From Neobacillus kokaensis (lineage in GTDB: Bacteria; Bacillota; Bacilli; Bacillales; Cytobacillaceae), in assembly GCF_014656545.1 (NCBI RefSeq), contig NZ_BNDS01000028.1, positions 346-42,570 on the forward strand: DNA of 42,225 nucleotides. Reading direction: 5' to 3'. Of this stretch, positions 15,641 through 23,858 are shown piece after piece. A program made the position numbers and the translations under genes. The notes under the pieces are model-generated. The model was not told where the DNA came from and made no database searches. It saw only the letters and a program-made list of their open reading frames with translations. Each line of letters begins with the position of its first letter. The stretch's first letter is position 1.

Positions 15641-18474
15641 GATTCATCCTCACTTATCGTTAGAATAATCGTCATCGCTGTCCCAACAACAGCCAGGGCA
15701 ACCCCTAAATCGAAAATCAGGGCGGTTGCCAGTTCAGTGTCCCCGAATACAGGCAGCTCGACATGACCAAAAGTCTGACTCAAAAACGGCGCTTGAAACA
15801 AGAAGGAACCCGCTCCCGTCATAACGGCAATCAGCACCCCTGCCGCCGCTAATTTTTTAAAGTCTACTTGAATATTTTCGCGGATCGTTTCGCTGTCAAA
15901 AGTAAGATAAAGCAAAATCAATCCTGCAGCACTGCTTAAACCGCCAACAAATCCACCGCCCGGGTTGTGATGCCCCCCGAAAAAGAGATAGATGGCAAAG
16001 GTGAAAATAATGATGCTTGCGGCCTTTGTTACCGTTCGTAAAATCACATCATTGGATTTGATTTTTTCTAGTAGATTGCTTTTAACCGCCTGACCGCTAT
16101 CACCTAAATGGATTAAAGTAAATACTCCAAGCCCAGCAATGGCTAGCACGAGGATTTCGAGCATCGTATCTAAGCCGCGGAAATCAACGAGGATGGCATT
16201 GACCATATTTTTTGCCCCGGCAAGAGTATAAGAATCTTCGAAAAAGCTTGAGATCGTTTCCGAAAAACGGTGATTGTTTGCCGATAAAGCAAGTACAGTA
16301 AAAACTGCACCGACACCAAGTGAAATAAGCAGATTGGTTAACTTAAAGCGGAGCTTACTCTTCTCCCTGCGTAATTCCGGCAAATGATAAAAACATAGTA
16401 AAAACAAGACGGTTGTAACAGTCTCTACTACTAACTGTGTCAAAGCTAGATCGGGCGCCCTAAAGACGACAAACAATAGTGAAACGAGCAGCCCAAGAGC
16501 GCCAAGAGCGATAATCGCCGTCAGCCTTGATTTCGCCAACAGAACGGTCAGTGCGGCGACGATCATACCAACAACAATCCCCATTTCATACGCATTCACC
16601 GGAGCATTATTTGAAAAATAGAAACTGATTCCGTCCAGCAGCCACAATGCTCCACCTATAACCAGTATGATTGTAAAGAAAATGTATACTAGATAATCCC
16701 GAACTATCCCCGTCATATAACGCTTTGTGACCTTAAAAGATAGTCCTTCCATTCCCTCAAGCGTCAGCTGATATAAATGATTGAATGTTAATCCTTTTGG
16801 ATATCGCTGATACACCGGCAACCATTTTTTCAAACCTCGATATAAGAGGATGCCGCAGCCAATTACCCCAAGTGTCATGATTACTTCTGCATTCCAGCCA
16901 TGCCACGGGCTAATATGAATATCAAGGCCTGCCTGCCCTGGGACAACCGCCGCTAAAGCGGGTTTGAGGAAATAATCGGCGATAACATTCGGAAAAAAGA
17001 AAATCATCACGACAAGGGAGGCCAATACCATCGGCGACACCAGCATACCAAGCGGTGCTTCGTGAACCTGTTTATCCAATTTTTCCGGATGATGTTTACC
17101 AGTAAAAGTTTTAAACACTAGAATCATGCAGTAAATAAAGGTAAATACGCTGGCTGTCCAGGCAACAATGGCAAACAGCATAGCAAGTGCCCTGATGCCA
17201 AATACCGGCTGCTCAATAAGGGTTAGAATGCTTGTAAAAAACATCTCTTTACTTAAGAAGCCGTTAAATGGCGGAAGCCCAGCCATCGAAAAACTGCCAA
17301 TGACAGCTAAAGTAAACGACACCGGCATCAGAGCCGCCAGCCCTCCTAAACGGCGGAGGTCCCGCGTCCCCGCTTCATGGTCAATAATCCCTACCACCAT
17401 GAATAGACTGCCTTTGAAAGTTGAATGGTTAATTAAGTGAAAAAGGGCAGCAGCTACAGCAAATGCATAGACTGACGATTCGTTTCCTGTTTTTAAATAA
17501 AGCGCAGCTGAGCCGATGCCCAACAGGCTCATGATTAAACCTAGCTGGCTGACGGTTGAATACGCGAGCAGCGCTTTTAAATCCTTTTGCTGGACTGCAT
17601 TGATAGAACCATAAAGAAGCGTGATAATACCCGCCCCGGAAACCAGCCAAAACCATTCAGCACTGCCGCCAAACACCGGAGTGAACCTGGCAACAAGGTA
17701 AATCCCAGCTTTGACCATCGTCGCTGAATGCAGGTAGGCACTAATCGGTGTCGGTGCTTCCATTGCATCGGGCAGCCAGATACTGAAGGGAAACTGTGCA
17801 GATTTAGTAAAGGCTCCTAGCAGTAAAAAAATCATGGCCGGAAGGAACAATTTGTGTTTTTCTGATTCTCCAACCATGCTCACCATTTCACGAATACTGT
17901 TAGTTTCCGTTATTATGCTAAGCAAAATCAGGCCTGCGAGCATAGCAAGTCCGCCGGCAATGGTAATCAGCATCGCCTTTTGGGCGCCATAGCGAGAATG
18001 TTTCCGCTGATACCAGTAAGCAATTAATAGGAATGAAGAGATGCTAGTCAGTTCCCAAAATACGTATAAAACGAAAATGTTATCGGAGAATATGAGTCCA
18101 AGCATCGCTCCCATGAACAGGAGCAGATACACATAGAAGTTGTTTAATGCTTCTTTTTCCTTGGATAAATAATATATGGAATATAAAATGACAAGCGCAC
18201 CAATTCCGCTTATCAGCAGGGCAAAGATCAGTGCCAAACCGTCTAAATAGGCGGTGAAATTAATCCCTAATGAAGGCATCCATTGCAGCTCCAGCTGAAT
18301 GGTTTTCCCTATTGAAACAGCTCGGATATACGGTATTAAATAAAGAAGAATGGAAAGCGGGACAGCGAGCACGAACCAGCCTGTATGGACGCGCTGTATG
18401 CACTGTCTATGGATAAACGGGACAATAATAGCAAAGATAAACGGGATGAATATCATAAGATGGAGTGAGGACAT
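15637..18474 (-). CDS. mrpA: Mrp antiporter subunit A fused to subunit B
   Basis: 945 aa with AAAGGAGG before ATG 18474. Residues 1 to about 800 are MrpA: NuoL-like helices with LYVFWELTSISSFLLI, SAQFPFSIWLPDAMEAPTPISAYLHSATMVKAG-type segments, and the MrpA-specific C-terminal helices. Residues about 807-945 are a complete MrpB domain (GGHHNPGGGFVGGLSSAAG, GVLIAVMTGAGSFLFQAPFL, DTELATALIFDLGVALAVVG). In B. subtilis these are two proteins (801 and 143 aa); here no stop separates them. It is first in the operon mrpAB-C-D-E-F-G. Sodium/proton or potassium/proton exchange for pH and salt tolerance follows from the family. Confidence 0.95.
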   Translation of the reverse strand: MSSLHLMIFIPFIFAIIVPFIHRQCIQRVHTGWFVLAVPLSILLYLIPYIRAVSIGKTIQLELQWMPSLGINFTAYLDGLALIFALLISGIGALVILYSIYYLSKEKEALNNFYVYLLLFMGAMLGLIFSDNIFVLYVFWELTSISSFLLIAYWYQRKHSRYGAQKAMLITIAGGLAMLAGLILLSIITETNSIREMVSMVGESEKHKLFLPAMIFLLLGAFTKSAQFPFSIWLPDAMEAPTPISAYLHSATMVKAGIYLVARFTPVFGGSAEWFWLVSGAGIITLLYGSINAVQQKDLKALLAYSTVSQLGLIMSLLGIGSAALYLKTGNESSVYAFAVAAALFHLINHSTFKGSLFMVVGIIDHEAGTRDLRRLGGLAALMPVSFTLAVIGSFSMAGLPPFNGFLSKEMFFTSILTLIEQPVFGIRALAMLFAIVAWTASVFTFIYCMILVFKTFTGKHHPEKLDKQVHEAPLGMLVSPMVLASLVVMIFFFPNVIADYFLKPALAAVVPGQAGLDIHISPWHGWNAEVIMTLGVIGCGILLYRGLKKWLPVYQRYPKGLTFNHLYQLTLEGMEGLSFKVTKRYMTGIVRDYLVYIFFTIILVIGGALWLLDGISFYFSNNAPVNAYEMGIVVGMIVAALTVLLAKSRLTAIIALGALGLLVSLLFVVFRAPDLALTQLVVETVTTVLFLLCFYHLPELRREKSKLRFKLTNLLISLGVGAVFTVLALSANNHRFSETISSFFEDSYTLAGAKNMVNAILVDFRGLDTMLEILVLAIAGLGVFTLIHLGDSGQAVKSNLLEKIKSNDVILRTVTKAASIIIFTFAIYLFFGGHHNPGGGFVGGLSSAAGLILLYLTFDSETIRENIQVDFKKLAAAGVLIAVMTGAGSFLFQAPFLSQTFGHVELPVFGDTELATALIFDLGVALAVVGTAMTIILTISEDES

Positions 18475-18509
18475 TTAAATGCCTCCTTTCTTTGACTATA
18501 TTTATTTTT

Positions 18510-18593
18510 TATTTGCGGGTTTGACTTGGATATCTGCAAGTTGGGACATTTTATCTGCGAGTTTCACAAGAATATCTGCGACTTTAAAAATCA
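18510..18593 (+). repeat. Four tandem 21-bp repeats with TATCTGCGA core
   Basis: Units start at 18510, 18531, 18552 and 18573: TATTTGCGGGTTT, TATCTGCAAGTT, TATCTGCGAGTTT, TATCTGCGACTTT, each followed by a variable 8-9 nt. The array lies in the short divergent region between mrpA and the Usp gene, and 21 bp is two helical turns. A related 21-bp array is at 36841-36945. Confidence 0.82.
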
Positions 18594-18714
18594 ACTGCTT
18601 AGTCCAGCTGAAAATTCACACATTATGGTTGACGCTTCCATCCGCTTCGGCTATAGTCATGGATAACGGAAGCTTAAAACCATTGTTAAGCAAATAAGCT
18701 TTGAGGTGAATACA

Positions 18715-19395
18715 TTGAAAAAAGTGAAGGGACGTATGGATGAAAGCATCCTCGTCTGTGTTTATTATGGACCAAATGGTGAACGGCTGATTCAGCGCGG
18801 CTGTAAGCTTTCCCATATGCTGGACTGTCCGCTTTACATTTTGACCATTGATCCAGCCCCTTTTGATGAACTCGATGCTGAAAAATCGGATTATATTACG
18901 AGATGGAAACAATTAGCCGAACAGCACAGTGCTGAGGCATATATATTAAAAGATAATGAAAAGCGGCCTGTTGCTGAAGTAATTGCTGAAGTAGCCCGTG
19001 AAAAGCATATTACACAAATCATTCTCGGCCAAACAGCCCAAAGCCGCTGGGAGCAAATGACAAAAGGGTCGATTATTAATGCTTTATTACGCGAAATCCC
19101 ATTCGTGGATTTGCATATAATTTCGGTTTCTCGTTCTTTAAGAGACCAGGAGGGACATTTTGAAAAAGGCGTCCGCGCTTACCTTTTAAAGGAAGGGAAC
19201 CATTATCGGCTGAGCTTCGACCATAACCAAAATGTTATGTACGAAGGCATTTTTTTTAAGGAACAAGGGACAGACTTTAATAATGGTGTTTTCAAGTTTA
19301 TGAAGGATAAAGAAACGCTCCAGGTACCTGTTGTTGAAGACGTAGTGAAAGAGCTCGTTCACGTAAGAATGACGGAACCTTTGGATACAGATTGA
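18715..19395 (+). CDS. Stand-alone KdpD-type universal stress domain protein
   Basis: 226 aa from TTG 18715 with GAGGTGA 8 nt upstream. Residues about 5-130 are a Usp fold closest in pattern to the Usp domain of the potassium sensor KdpD: YYGPNGERLIQRGCKLSHML, then ITQIILGQTAQSRWEQMTKG with SIINALLREIPFVDLHIIS. No kinase or membrane part is present. The C-terminal 90 residues are unassigned. It is divergent from the Mrp operon, which suggests a link to cation homeostasis; nucleotide (including c-di-AMP) binding is only an inference from KdpD. Confidence 0.78.
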   Translation: MKKVKGRMDESILVCVYYGPNGERLIQRGCKLSHMLDCPLYILTIDPAPFDELDAEKSDYITRWKQLAEQHSAEAYILKDNEKRPVAEVIAEVAREKHITQIILGQTAQSRWEQMTKGSIINALLREIPFVDLHIISVSRSLRDQEGHFEKGVRAYLLKEGNHYRLSFDHNQNVMYEGIFFKEQGTDFNNGVFKFMKDKETLQVPVVEDVVKELVHVRMTEPLDTD

Positions 19396-19403
19396 TTGAT
19401 CAT

Positions 19404-19436
19404 CCCCCTCTATCGCTTGCGTTAGAGGGGTTTTTT
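19404..19436 (+). terminator. Terminator after the Usp gene
   Basis: CCCCTCTA, a 10-nt loop and TAGAGGGG form a perfect 8-bp GC-rich stem followed by six T. Confidence 0.92.
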
Positions 19437-19440
19437 CGTA

Positions 19441-20004
19441 TTAAAGATTTACATCCACCTTAATGTAAGGTTCTTCATCCTTGTCGATTCCGATATACCT
19501 TAATGTTTCAGCATGTGTGTGGTGGTTGTAAATATCCATTAGAATCGAAATCGCAATCCCTTTCTGGTAAGCATGGTAACCAAAGGTTTTCCGAAGCGTG
19601 TGCATGCCGATTTTCTCCGTAATTCCTACCTCTTTCGCGACCCCATTAATGATCCGATAGGCCTGCTGGCGAGTGATTGGCAGGTTATTTTTTTTTGATT
19701 TAAAAAGAAAATCACCGTCTTCCAATGTGCCGCTTGCTAAATAACTTTCTAAAGCGGTTTTTACTTGGTGATTCAAATAATGCACTTTTGGCGCTTCATT
19801 ATTTGTATCTAAAATAGTTAGAAATTCCTTTATGTCTTGCCCATCGTAAACATCCGACACTTTTAGGGAAAGTAAATCGTACACCCTGATTCCCGTGTTT
19901 ATGCCAAAAACAAACAATAAATAATCCCTTAGTGATTGCTTTTGTAATTTTTCCTTGATGGCATTAATCTGGCTGATTTCCTTGATGGGACTGACACATT
20001 CCAC
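19441..20004 (-). CDS. Short tyrosine recombinase
   Basis: 187 aa from GTG 20004 with AGGAGG 7 nt upstream. The catalytic residues of tyrosine recombinases are all visible: Arg40 (NTGIRVYD), H135-x-x-R138 (MHTLRKTFG), His161 (YNHHTH) and nucleophile Tyr170 (ETLRYIGI). It lacks most of the N-terminal core-binding SAM-like domain of full-length integrases (about 300-400 aa), as in several short Bacillus chromosomal recombinases. No attachment-site repeats or prophage genes are next to it, so an integrative element is not supported. Confidence 0.85.
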   Translation of the reverse strand: MECVSPIKEISQINAIKEKLQKQSLRDYLLFVFGINTGIRVYDLLSLKVSDVYDGQDIKEFLTILDTNNEAPKVHYLNHQVKTALESYLASGTLEDGDFLFKSKKNNLPITRQQAYRIINGVAKEVGITEKIGMHTLRKTFGYHAYQKGIAISILMDIYNHHTHAETLRYIGIDKDEEPYIKVDVNL

Positions 20005-20127
20005 TATTATTCCTCCTGTTATGTTACTTAATATAAACTTAACAAAAGTTTTGTAACATTACAAACATAAAATACTGATTTTTTTAAAAAGGGGCATATT
20101 TTTTGAAAAACATCACAGGCTAAGGAT

Positions 20128-20152
20128 GGCTGCTTTGATATGGCAGCCTTTT
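20128..20152 (+). terminator. Weak hairpin before the small gene
   Basis: GGCTGC (20128-20133) pairs with GCAGCC (20143-20148), followed by TTTT. It is short and may be a leader hairpin rather than a terminator. Confidence 0.35.
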
Positions 20153-20187
20153 GGGGCAATTTATTACATAATAAAGTAGGTGAAACC

Positions 20188-20322
20188 ATGACTAATCGGA
20201 ATGACAACCGCAACCAGCCTCATACTGGTGGAAACAAGGCCGATACGGAATTTGGTTCAGAGTCAACTTTAAGTAAGAAAGCCCGGAAGAAAGCGGCTAG
20301 AGAACAAAACAAGAATCAATAA
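20188..20322 (+). CDS. Small hydrophilic basic protein, 44 aa
   Basis: Starts at ATG 20188 after AGTAGGTGAAACC; an in-frame start at 20140 has no site. The product begins MTNRNDNRNQPHTGG and ends in the lysine/arginine-rich LSKKARKKAAREQNKNQ. It is probably disordered and resembles the many short Asn/Lys-rich Bacillus proteins, some spore-associated, but I cannot name a family with confidence. A good terminator follows, which supports a real gene. Confidence 0.6.
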   Translation: MTNRNDNRNQPHTGGNKADTEFGSESTLSKKARKKAAREQNKNQ

Positions 20323-20329
20323 TGGTAAT

Positions 20330-20365
20330 GGACAACACTTCTTTGGGGTGTTGTCCTTACTTTTT
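20330..20365 (+). terminator. Terminator after the small gene
   Basis: GGACAACAC and GTGTTGTCC form a perfect 9-bp stem around a 9-nt loop, followed by TTACTTTTT. Confidence 0.87.
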
Positions 20366-20424
20366 AGGGCTGTGGTATTTTTGGAAGGTCCAACTCAATT
20401 TGGACCTTTAATGTACAGCTGATT

Positions 20425-20955
20425 GAAGATTTTTCTGGATTTCGTGTTCATTGATTCTCTCCATGTGCACTTCTTTCCGGTTTTTGTCTGGATTCGTGTT
20501 CATTGAACCCTTCCATGTGCACTTCTTCCAATATTTGTCTGGATTTCAGGTTCATTGATTCTCTCCATGTGCACTTCTTTCCGGCTTTTGTCTGGATTCG
20601 TGTTCATTGAACCCCTCCATGTGCACTTCTTCCGGTTTTTGTCTGGATTTCGTGTTCATTGATTCTCTCCATGTGCACTTCTTTCCGGTTTTTGTCTGGA
20701 TTCGTGTTCATTGAACCCCTCTATGTGCACTTCTTCCGGTATTTGTCTGGATTTCGTGTTCATTGATTCTCTCCATGTGCACTTCTTTCCGGTTTTTGTC
20801 TGGATTCGTGTTCATTGGATCTCCTCCACGTGCACTTCTTCCGGTATTTGTCTGGATTTCGTGTTCAATGTGCCGTTCTATGTTCACTTTTCACACAATT
20901 TCTTCGGGCGTAATGTTCATTGTCCCTTGCCCCATGTTCACCCCAAAAAACTATT
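20425..20955 (+). repeat. Tandem array B: alternating 53- and 51-bp units
   Basis: At least eight clear units plus two or more degraded ones. Two unit types alternate: one with GGATTTCGTGTTCATTGATT ... CTCCATGTGCACTTCTTTCC, the other with GGATTCGTGTTCATTGAACC ... CTCCATGTGCACTTCTTCC. The pair makes a higher-order repeat of about 104 bp (mean 52 per unit). GTGTTCAT and ATGTGCAC form an imperfect inverted repeat around a GAACCCCTC-like loop. Apparent reading frames through it are repeat artefacts. It fills most of the gap between the genes at 20188 and 21162. Confidence 0.9.
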
Positions 20956-21161
20956 CCTACCTTCAATCGCCTCATTCAAATTAGCGCCCGTGCTGATAAA
21001 GAAGCACAATAGAAAATATTGCAGATTGCTGTTTTCACATTATGCGGCTTATTCCCTAGAGGCTTTTAGTGGACGTATCTCCTCTATCTATCTATTATTG
21101 AAAGTATCATCTAAACGGTTAATACATTTATTAGAGATATAAATTTAGGGGGAGAACCAAT
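20956..21161. other. Non-coding stretch before the LysE gene
   Basis: No gene or strong structure seen. It contains the AGGGGGAG ribosome site of the LysE-family gene at its right end. Confidence 0.5.
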
Positions 21162-21779
21162 TTGTTTGCAGCCATACTTCATGGTTTTGTATTAGCCTTC
21201 GGGTTAATTTTGCCTCTCGGGGCTCAAAATGTCTTTGTTTTTAATCAGGGAGCCTCGCAGCCTAAATTCACTAAAGCCATTCCAGTGATCCTGACGGCTT
21301 CGCTTTGTGATACTTTGCTCATTTTATCCGCGGTATTGGGCGTCTCGGTCATTGTCTTAACGGTTCCGTTTTTGCAGATAGTGATTTTTTCAATTGGAAT
21401 ACTATTCCTTCTTTATATGGGCTGGGCGATTTGGATAAGTGAACCCGCCAATTTAAGCCAAAAGGAAGCGGCGATGTCGACGAAAAAACAGATTTTGTTT
21501 GCCATGTCCGTATCACTGCTAAATCCCCATGCCATTCTTGATACCATTGGGGTAATCGGAACAAGTTCGCTTAATTACCATGGTGCTGAAAAAGCTGCCT
21601 TTGCTGCAGTCTGTATCATCGTTTCCTGGCTCTGGTTTTTCGGTTTGGCCATAGCTGGAAAAATCGTTGGCAACTTCGATTCAGAAGGAAAGTTGCTGAA
21701 AGTCCTCAATAAACTATCAGCCTTTATTATCTGGGGTGTCGCCGTTTACCTCGTCATTCAGCTTGCCCAATCATTTTAA
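21162..21779 (+). CDS. LysE/ArgO-family amino acid exporter
   Basis: 205 aa from TTG 21162 after AGGGGGAG. Six membrane helices; the N-terminal GLILPLGAQNVFVFNQGA is the LysE/ArgO hallmark (P-x-G-A-Q-N-x-F), and SLLNPHAILDTIGVIG carries the conserved N-P-x-x-x-D. It would export basic amino acids such as arginine or lysine; substrate is inferred from the family only. No LysG/ArgP regulator is adjacent. Confidence 0.88.
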   Translation: MFAAILHGFVLAFGLILPLGAQNVFVFNQGASQPKFTKAIPVILTASLCDTLLILSAVLGVSVIVLTVPFLQIVIFSIGILFLLYMGWAIWISEPANLSQKEAAMSTKKQILFAMSVSLLNPHAILDTIGVIGTSSLNYHGAEKAAFAAVCIIVSWLWFFGLAIAGKIVGNFDSEGKLLKVLNKLSAFIIWGVAVYLVIQLAQSF

Positions 21780-21848
21780 AAAGTCATGAATGGACGAGAT
21801 AGGTTTAGCAAATGCTACAACTGAATCTTGAGGCTGGAGGAATACATA

Positions 21849-22082
21849 ATGGCAGAGTTTTTAGATCCGATTGAGTATGAAACTGGTACCGCCATCCGAA
21901 CCTTTAATATTATTAATACCAGTGTAAATGAAGAAGGATATGAGGTACTGCTGGACATTGATTTGGACAGCGGCTATGACTTGGAAAATGTAAAAATGAA
22001 AATTAGCTTTGAGGATTTAGAAGCGTATGAAACAAAGGATGTTCATGAAGCAGTAAAATATGCGCTGGGGTTCTTTGAATAG
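21849..22082 (+). CDS. Small acidic protein of unknown function
   Basis: 77 aa from ATG 21849, with GGAGG 8 nt upstream; an in-frame start at 21828 is less likely. Very acidic, with a predicted beta-rich middle (GYEVLLDIDLDSGYDL) and a helical C-terminus (DVHEAVKYALGFFE). No family recognised. It is followed by a good terminator. Confidence 0.7.
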   Translation: MAEFLDPIEYETGTAIRTFNIINTSVNEEGYEVLLDIDLDSGYDLENVKMKISFEDLEAYETKDVHEAVKYALGFFE

Positions 22083-22117
22083 AAAAGGGAGGCTGCTTAA
22101 CGGCAGCTTCCCTTTTT
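22083..22117 (+). terminator. Terminator
   Basis: AAAAGGGA and GCTGC pair with GCAGC and TCCCTTTTT around a short loop, one mismatch, T tail. Confidence 0.88.
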
Positions 22118-22190
22118 AAGTTCCCCCTTCCTAACTCTTAGACGATGCACCCGCTTAGGAGGTTTTATTTTAATTTGAATTGTTGCTATT

Positions 22191-22205
22191 TGGTGCCTGA
22201 CACCA
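22191..22205. repeat. Half element of the GTGCCTGACACC palindrome
   Basis: TGGTGCCTGACACCA, one arm of the palindrome complete at 8532-8578, directly before array C. Confidence 0.7.
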
Positions 22206-22212
22206 AGAAATC

Positions 22213-22384
22213 TGTTTCCAATGGAAGCTATTGCCGACAGTTCTTTTTGAAAAAGTAACAAATGTGTTTCCAAATGACCCTATTGCCGACAGTTCTCTTT
22301 GTAAAATCTACTAATGTGTTTCCAATCCCGCTTATTGGCGACATTTCCCTTAACTAAAACTACTAATGTGTTTCCAATAAAAAA
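22213..22384 (+). repeat. Tandem array C, exact 52-bp period
   Basis: TGTTTCC starts at 22213, 22265, 22317 and 22369, three intervals of exactly 52 bp. Units share TGTTTCCAAT ... ATTGCCGACAGTTC. Short inverted repeats with 7-nt centres occur (CCAAT-CCCGCTT-ATTGG at 22322-22338; CAAT-GGAAGCT-ATTG in unit 1). It fills the gap between two convergent genes; no gene is seen in 22118-22436. Confidence 0.85.
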
Positions 22385-22391
22385 GATTAAC

Positions 22392-22430
22392 AAAAAAATA
22401 GCAGTAAAGTCTTAACCTTACTGCCATTTT
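22392..22430 (-). terminator. Terminator of the sensor kinase operon
   Basis: On the minus strand AATGGCAGTAAG pairs with CTTTACTGCTATT with minor mismatch and is followed by TTTTTTT. Confidence 0.8.
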
Positions 22431-22436
22431 ACGGAA

Positions 22437-23858
22437 TTATTCAAATAAAGGCAGCTTCACGATTACCGTAGTACTGCTGCCTTCTTCCGATTCAATATTT
22501 AATTCGCCGTTATGTTTTTTTATAATCTGAAAAACGATCGCCAGGCCAAGCCCGGTTCCGCCTTCTTTTCGTGAACGGGCCCGGTCGACACGATAGAAGC
22601 GTTCCACGACTTTTGGCAGGTCTTTTTTTGAGATGCCCGGTCCTGAATCTTGAATCATCAACACGGCGAAGGTCCCTTCTTTCGTTAAAGTAATCCTGAT
22701 TGGTTTCCCCTCAGGCGTATAGCGAATCGCATTATCCAGCAGATTGCTGACTACCTGCTCAAGCCGGTCGGAGTCCCCGTTGACAATAATCTCATCATCC
22801 AGATTCTGCACCAATTGAATCTCTTTTTGACGAGCAGACAATTCAAAGCGCTCGGCCACCTCCGAAATCAGCTGGGCAAACGGCAGCGGCTCATCCTTCA
22901 TCGGGTACGAATCATCCTCCAACTGCGCCAGGTCCAGCAAATCATGGACGAGCCGCTGCATCCTTTCCGTTTCGTTATGAATAATCGAAACATATCTTCG
23001 AGCAGCTTCCCGGTCCCCGGCCACACCGTCGAGAATGGCCTCCGTGTATCCTTTCATGTAGCTAAGCGGTGTCCGTAATTCATGGGAAACATTTTGCAAA
23101 AACTCCCTCCGCTTCTGATCAACCTCTTCCAAGGACGAGGCAAGAGTGTTAAAGGAGGCAGCGAGGTTTCCGACTTCATCGGTTTGAAGGACTTCAATTC
23201 TTTTTGAAAAATCACCCTGGGACATTTTTCGCGAAATGGTTTCCATCTCTTTTAATGGTTTAATCAGACGGTTTGTCATTTTAAGCCCCGCCCAGACTAC
23301 TAGCGAAAGGAGCAAAACTAAGCTCACCGCGAGCACGTTTCGAATCGACTTAAATGGTTCGTTAATATCGGCGAGCGGCATATAAAGAAACAGCGCCCCC
23401 ACTAATTGCTTTTTTTCCAAAAGCGGAATCGTAACCGCCAAGATATCTTGGTGAAATCGTGGATGCTCCCGGATGAAGATAACCTTTTTTCCCGCCAGAA
23501 GCCGCTGCCTCTCGTCAAACGTAATTAAGTTGTTTTCGGCCAATTCATTATAAGGAATCCCAGCGCTTAACAGCATTGGGTCTTCGGTAAAAATCACCTT
23601 GGCATCGGAGCTGTCATCTGTCCATTGCACCCGTTTCTTAAACTCCGTTTTGTTCGCCGCTTTATCATAAAATTTCTGAAGCTCTTCCCCTTGCAGAATT
23701 AAGATTTCTTTTTGTTTTTCGACATAAAATTTTTCATATAAATAGTAGGTTAATCCCGTTCCAAACAAAATTGCTATCACCGCAACGATGGTAATGGTCG
23801 TCCAAATTTTCTGCTTTAACCCAAGGTTTAATCTTCGAATTTGTACCCCACTCCCCAC
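22437..23858 (-). CDS. Sensor histidine kinase (YclK-like)
   Basis: 473 aa from GTG 23858, overlapping the regulator gene by 31 nt; a later start cannot be excluded. Membrane segment at about 20-41, extracytoplasmic region to about 172, second membrane segment 173-193, HAMP (about 193-247), HisKA with His259 in QNVSHELRTPLSYMKG, HATPase with DSGPGIS and EGGTGLGLAIVFQI. Length and partner length match B. subtilis YclK/YclJ, but identity is not proven. Last gene of a unit with two lipoproteins upstream. Confidence 0.87.
   Translation of the reverse strand: MGSGVQIRRLNLGLKQKIWTTITIVAVIAILFGTGLTYYLYEKFYVEKQKEILILQGEELQKFYDKAANKTEFKKRVQWTDDSSDAKVIFTEDPMLLSAGIPYNELAENNLITFDERQRLLAGKKVIFIREHPRFHQDILAVTIPLLEKKQLVGALFLYMPLADINEPFKSIRNVLAVSLVLLLSLVVWAGLKMTNRLIKPLKEMETISRKMSQGDFSKRIEVLQTDEVGNLAASFNTLASSLEEVDQKRREFLQNVSHELRTPLSYMKGYTEAILDGVAGDREAARRYVSIIHNETERMQRLVHDLLDLAQLEDDSYPMKDEPLPFAQLISEVAERFELSARQKEIQLVQNLDDEIIVNGDSDRLEQVVSNLLDNAIRYTPEGKPIRITLTKEGTFAVLMIQDSGPGISKKDLPKVVERFYRVDRARSRKEGGTGLGLAIVFQIIKKHNGELNIESEEGSSTTVIVKLPLFE

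Noticed and set aside
19441..20187. Integrative element carried by the tyrosine recombinase
   Set aside because: No attachment-site repeats, tRNA target, or cargo genes are visible next to it.
20711..21142. Frames through array B rich in Cys, Phe and Trp
   Set aside because: Repeat artefact with no ribosome site; sequence is periodic at 51-53 bp.
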